From Paraphysomonas bandaiensis (lineage: Eukaryota > Chrysophyceae), in assembly GCA_965644295.1 (NCBI GenBank), contig CBFFRP010000363.1, forward strand, positions 62,001-126,000: 64,000 nt of DNA, read 5' to 3'. A program made the translations under genes and the position numbers. The notes below the pieces were generated by a model that saw only the letters and a program-made list of their open reading frames with translations, ran no database searches and was not told where the DNA came from. Below, piece after piece: positions 60,401 to 64,000 of this stretch (position 1 is the stretch's first letter; every line of letters begins with the position of its first letter).

Positions 60401-62782
60401 TCCAGCTTGAAAAACAAAGGGTCAAACGAGTAGAAGTTTTTGCCGTACGACTACAAGCTTTTGCTAGGTCAGTCCTGGCCCGTTTGAAGCTGAATGAAAA
60501 AAAGTATGAGAGAATCAGAGAGGAGAAAAAGAAGGCTGAAGAAATAAAGAAAATGACGGCGGCAGCATTGGTTGTACAACGAGTGGGAAGAGGCTTCGTT
60601 GTGAGGAAAGCAATGAAGTTCATGGCTGAGCTCGTGAGCCTCCGGCGCGAATTGAGCAGGAGAAATGTTGAAAATGTTGAGGTTTGTGGCATGTAAAGTG
60701 TAATATTTGCGCTGAACGTAATGACCATGCGTTTTAGCAAGATATGACAAATTCGTGTGGTGTAGTGTTTAACCTTTCTGTGGTACTTACAGGCGCTTCT
60801 AAAGAACATCAAAGAGTTAGGAAATACTGAGCCCCTGGCTCCGATATTTCAACGTGAAGTGGATGTTGCTAAAACTATGGTGAAACTAATAAAGATTCAA
60901 GACAAATATGTAAAAGACATAGATAAGGCGATTCGAAACGAAAGTGTAGCCGACCTTAATCGCCTGTTAGTACGCGCAGAAAGACTTGATTTGTCCACAC
61001 ACCCATCTGTAACACGTGGAAAGGAGAAGCTCAGTATGTTGCACAGGAAGCGTACAGTTATGAAAACCATGGTAGACTTTCTGCGAAGTGAGAATGATAT
61101 ATGTGAAGTCATTCCGGAGACATTAGAACAAGCTGAGGTTGGTGAACGACAGCTATTAGCGTATGTACAATACTCTCTATGGACACATTTATCTATATCG
61201 CTATCGTATCAATAGCTGCGTATGCTGCTCTCTCGTTTCTAATTGTATTAACGTATGTATAGATGCTAGGAGTGGATCCAGATTTTATTGCTAAAGTGCA
61301 GCGAATATATGAAAGTGCTTCCCCCAGACTACGCGCTCGAAACAAGCTTAGACGAGCTATTGAGACTATTGATAAGGTTCTAAGGCAGCTATTAGTACCA
61401 GTCTGATAAGTTGACATTGTGTTTAGAGTGGTGTCGTTGAAGCAATCGCGGAGGTCAGTGAGCTGCAAGATCACTATCCTAAATTTGCCGAGATGGAGCT
61501 ACGTGCTGCGAAGAGTTTGTTGCGCATGCTGGAGTTCGAGGATCAGTTGTGCGGCAGCGCTATTGCATTAGGTGTACAAAACGTTATGGGCGGAGATGTG
61601 CGATTGAGTGACGAAATCCTGGGTTTATGCCATGAGATTTGTGCGAGCGCAGATAATCGGCCTCTGTGCAAATCGTTGAGAAGTAAACTGTTACGTCTAG
61701 CGGGTAGTTCTGACGTCCTTGAAAACTGGGTAAGATGGTATAAATGGTCAAAAGTATATTGCACGTGGAAGTATCCTGAGGTCATTGACAAAGAACACAG
61801 GTAGGCACAGTCAAAAATAATTTTGAAACACGGTACACATTTGGCAATTCGGAATTTATGGTATTCTGTTGTAGCGTATTTAATGAACGCACACGTAGAT
61901 TTGTTTCCTTTTTATGCAGCAGTTCATTTTACTTCCCAAATGGGTGGGTAATAGTTTATTTCTTTGCAGGCGGTCTGAGGATTCCGTGGCGGCGGAAGAG
62001 GAGGGGGAGTTTTTTGGACTTCGCCCAGCAGATGCCCGCTCGTCAGTGTACGTCATCCGTACCTTGCATCAAGATGTCAACGTAGTTCTGGGTGATGCTC
62101 CCGCATCCATACAGGCTGCACTAGGTTAGTGATTGTTCTTTACTGATTCATCCCCACAAATATAATGTTATGTGACTCTCGATGTGTTGTGATATTGCGT
62201 TTGGGTGCATATAGGGTCATTGAATATGGGCACGAGCAGCGAGGAAGATAATCAACCGAAGTTCAATAAGCATTTGAGGCGCCGCATGGAAATGGAGAAA
62301 ACTGCATCCAAACGTGCACACGAGACTACTGGGAAGATAACTATGAAGGTAAACACACTTCAATGTATTTCACTTGCCGACTGAGTAAATGTAGGGTGCC
62401 ACTCCGAAACTTGAGGCTAAGGAAAAATTGCGTAGCTGGTAAGTGGTACTGCTGTACACCTACACTTACCATAACACTGATGTGTCCCAGCGCCGGCCGC
62501 AAGACGAGTTACTTCATGCTGGCACCCTCTGCTGAAAAACAATTGTTGGAGTCAAGGTGAGACAAGTATGATAGTCAAATTATACAGAATTAGCAGAGCA
62601 AAAGTTAAACATATCACTGTCTTTGCACCTAAGCCGACCTATATAACGATACAAGTCTTTCCATTGTCATGCGATATTATCTACTAATACGTATGTACAG
62701 GAAGGCATTGACAACACAGAAGAAAGTTGTCAAAGCAACACGAGCACGGGTCAACCGTGACAGAAAGAATGTGTGGCATTAA
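57429..62782 (+). CDS. Unconventional myosin heavy chain, IQ motifs, divergent tail
   Basis: Sixteen exons: 57429-57465, 57582-57772, 57829-58075, 58226-58397, 58493-58757, 58879-59364, 59495-59947, 59995-60681, 60793-61137, 61263-61376, 61427-61800, 61970-62124, 62215-62348, 62395-62438, 62491-62556 and 62701-62782. They encode about 1283 residues. An SH3-like N-terminus ([15 protein letters not shown]) precedes the motor. Motor motifs are P-loop GESGAGKTETT, switch I NNNSSRFGK, switch II DIFGFE and the actin-region RCVKPN. The TEDS position appears to be Ser (GRGSVVSIK), so motor activity may need phosphorylation. Two IQ-like motifs follow ([28 protein letters not shown]), then a helical charged tail without FERM, MyTH4 or DIL. 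The end of exon 9 is uncertain (donor at 61138 or 61165). Confidence 0.85.
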
Positions 62783-63725
62783 GAAAGGTCGCGCTTTGGT
62801 TTCACAGCATGTATTGTGTAGGAGCTGCCGATTTATATATAGTTTTGATGTTATGGTGGTAATTTTTAAACCGGTATACCTCCAAGGGGTATACCAACTC
62901 ATACGCTGAAAAATGCAATGACTTGTAAAATCAAGTAGAATATAGTGCCAGTTTTACCAGTTGTGGAAAACAACTGTGTAGTAGACCGTAAACCTGTGAC
63001 TCAAGACTGGAAGATTGCTGAATGGTATCAAGATTTGACATTATTAGGTGATAAAAGCTTAAATAGCCGAACGTAATGTACATAATGCTTGAATTATGAA
63101 TTATAAATATTGTATACGCACAAGCAGCTTTCGTAGCGTTAAATAGTAGGTTATCAGAGTTGAGCAATAGTTTGTTAATTATTTTGCTACATTAGTTCTG
63201 ACTCTTACACGCCTATTGCTAATAATCAGACATTCACTACCATATATTATATATGAAGAACTACCCTTCAGTAACGCTACTTTTCTACTGTCACAACACA
63301 ACTTCTTAACGTACCACCATCAGATTTTTTATAACTTCGTAGTACTGCTCTTGCACCTCGTGTAGTATTGTACTTAGTAGAATTTATAGCAGCGCTGATA
63401 ATTGAGTTATATCATTATACTAATTTGAAGAAATGTTAAGGCTCAGAGTATGCTTCGCATGTGTGGCAACCCCATTGCGAGATGCAGTTTCTACTTCGTA
63501 CTACGACATGATTACATATTCTGAATCACTTATTTTTTAAATACTCGTGTCGTAAATACCGTGTAAATATAGTCGGCTGAAACACCTAATCAGTGAATTT
63601 CAAAACATACCAACTGTTCGAAGCATCAATATAATATACTCCAAAAATGACATGCTAGTAACACCTACGCAAACTAACAAAGCGACTGATTAATGGTGCC
63701 CATTGTCTCCAGTTGAGTACACTCC
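62783..63725. other. Convergent 3' spacer with a repeat fragment
   Basis: About 940 bp between myosin (plus) and the partial gene (minus). It contains GGTATACC twice in a hairpin arrangement at 62872-62893. At about 63210-63227, inverted, is the opening words of the dispersed repeat (GCCTATTGCTAATAAT). No gene. Confidence 0.4.
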
Positions 63726-64000
63726 TTAGAGTTTCAGCTTTTCCGTATCAGCTGCTGAAACATCTGCAAAGTTGACTATGTCCTGAATGAGATCCCGCGA
63801 CACGTACTGTACCAATTTGTAGGTTTTCCTATACGTATATATGCAGTTATTACAACATTTATTACCGATATATTGACTAACCTGGTGAGCATTTCAAATT
63901 TACCATATCTGGCAGTGTCTCGCATAAGGTTATTGTGCATCAAAATCAGCTTCTTGGATATACTCAAGAAATTCTCTTTCAAAAATTGCTTTACCATTGG
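63726..64000 (-). CDS. 3' end of an unrecognised gene
   Basis: Last exon 63828-63726 and the preceding exon ending at 63882, joined by a 53-nt intron (AG|GTTAGT donor, TATAG|G acceptor, phase 2). The visible C-terminus runs from a helical stretch (VKQFLKENFLSISKKLILMH) through RDTARYGKFEMLTRKTYKL to VQYVSRDLIQDIVNFADVSAADTEKLKL and stops. The rest lies beyond base 64000. The helices look like a real protein, but I cannot name the family. Confidence 0.55.

Overview
The window is nuclear DNA from a unicellular eukaryote. Coding regions are broken by many short GT-AG introns (mostly about 45-120 nt), the code is standard, intergenic DNA is AT-rich with microsatellites, and genes are not in operons. 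Conserved household genes (SDHA, fibrillarin, RMND1, RETSAT, nucleotide-sugar transporter, myosin) sit beside unusual signalling fusions. Hybrid histidine kinase, ovothiol synthesis, MORN and class I PI3K genes suggest a protist such as a unicellular holozoan (for example an ichthyosporean) or a stramenopile-like lineage. I cannot fix the taxon from sequence alone.

Layout: 1-694 SDHA 5' part (-); 1097-2113 fibrillarin (+); 3986-5198 RING-CH/UPF0301 fusion (+); 6622-8883 RETSAT-like reductase (+); 10034-11360 nucleotide-sugar transporter (-); 11642-11795 long tetranucleotide microsatellite; 12069-15993 cyclic-nucleotide-binding/GAF/class I PI3K fusion (+); 16577-17653 RMND1/DUF155 (-); 18598-19347 tandem duplications; 19324-20298 recombinase-like gene (-); 20721-21002 small protein (+); about 21600-22105 decayed gene; 23176-26226 H-NOX hybrid histidine kinase (-); 27501-29768 glycosyltransferase (-); 30322-34608 OvoB-OvoA ovothiol fusion (+); 36437-37129 TPGS1-like (-); 37824-41439 MORN-repeat protein (+); 41803-43101 unknown (-); 45244-53830 giant ankyrin/TRAF-zinc-finger protein (-); 54274-55532 sulfotransferase (+); 55744-56664 Dsc3-like ubiquitin-domain membrane protein (-); 57429-62782 myosin (+); 63726 to the end, 3' part of an unknown gene (-).

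The exon models were built by hand from splice sites and reading phase; all multi-exon models given here keep frame. The strongest biology is in two sensor-effector fusions. One is a PI3K that carries a PKA-type cyclic-nucleotide pocket and a GAF domain in place of the usual Ras/adaptor-binding N-terminus. The other is a histidine kinase that carries the complete haem-NO sensor half of soluble guanylyl cyclase. A single polypeptide also appears to hold all activities for ovothiol A synthesis. A dispersed repeat family (about 9160, 21185 and 35030) and an exactly repeated 12-mer (GTACTGCTGTAC) in gene-flanking DNA are the main non-coding signals. No tRNA, rRNA or CRISPR was seen.
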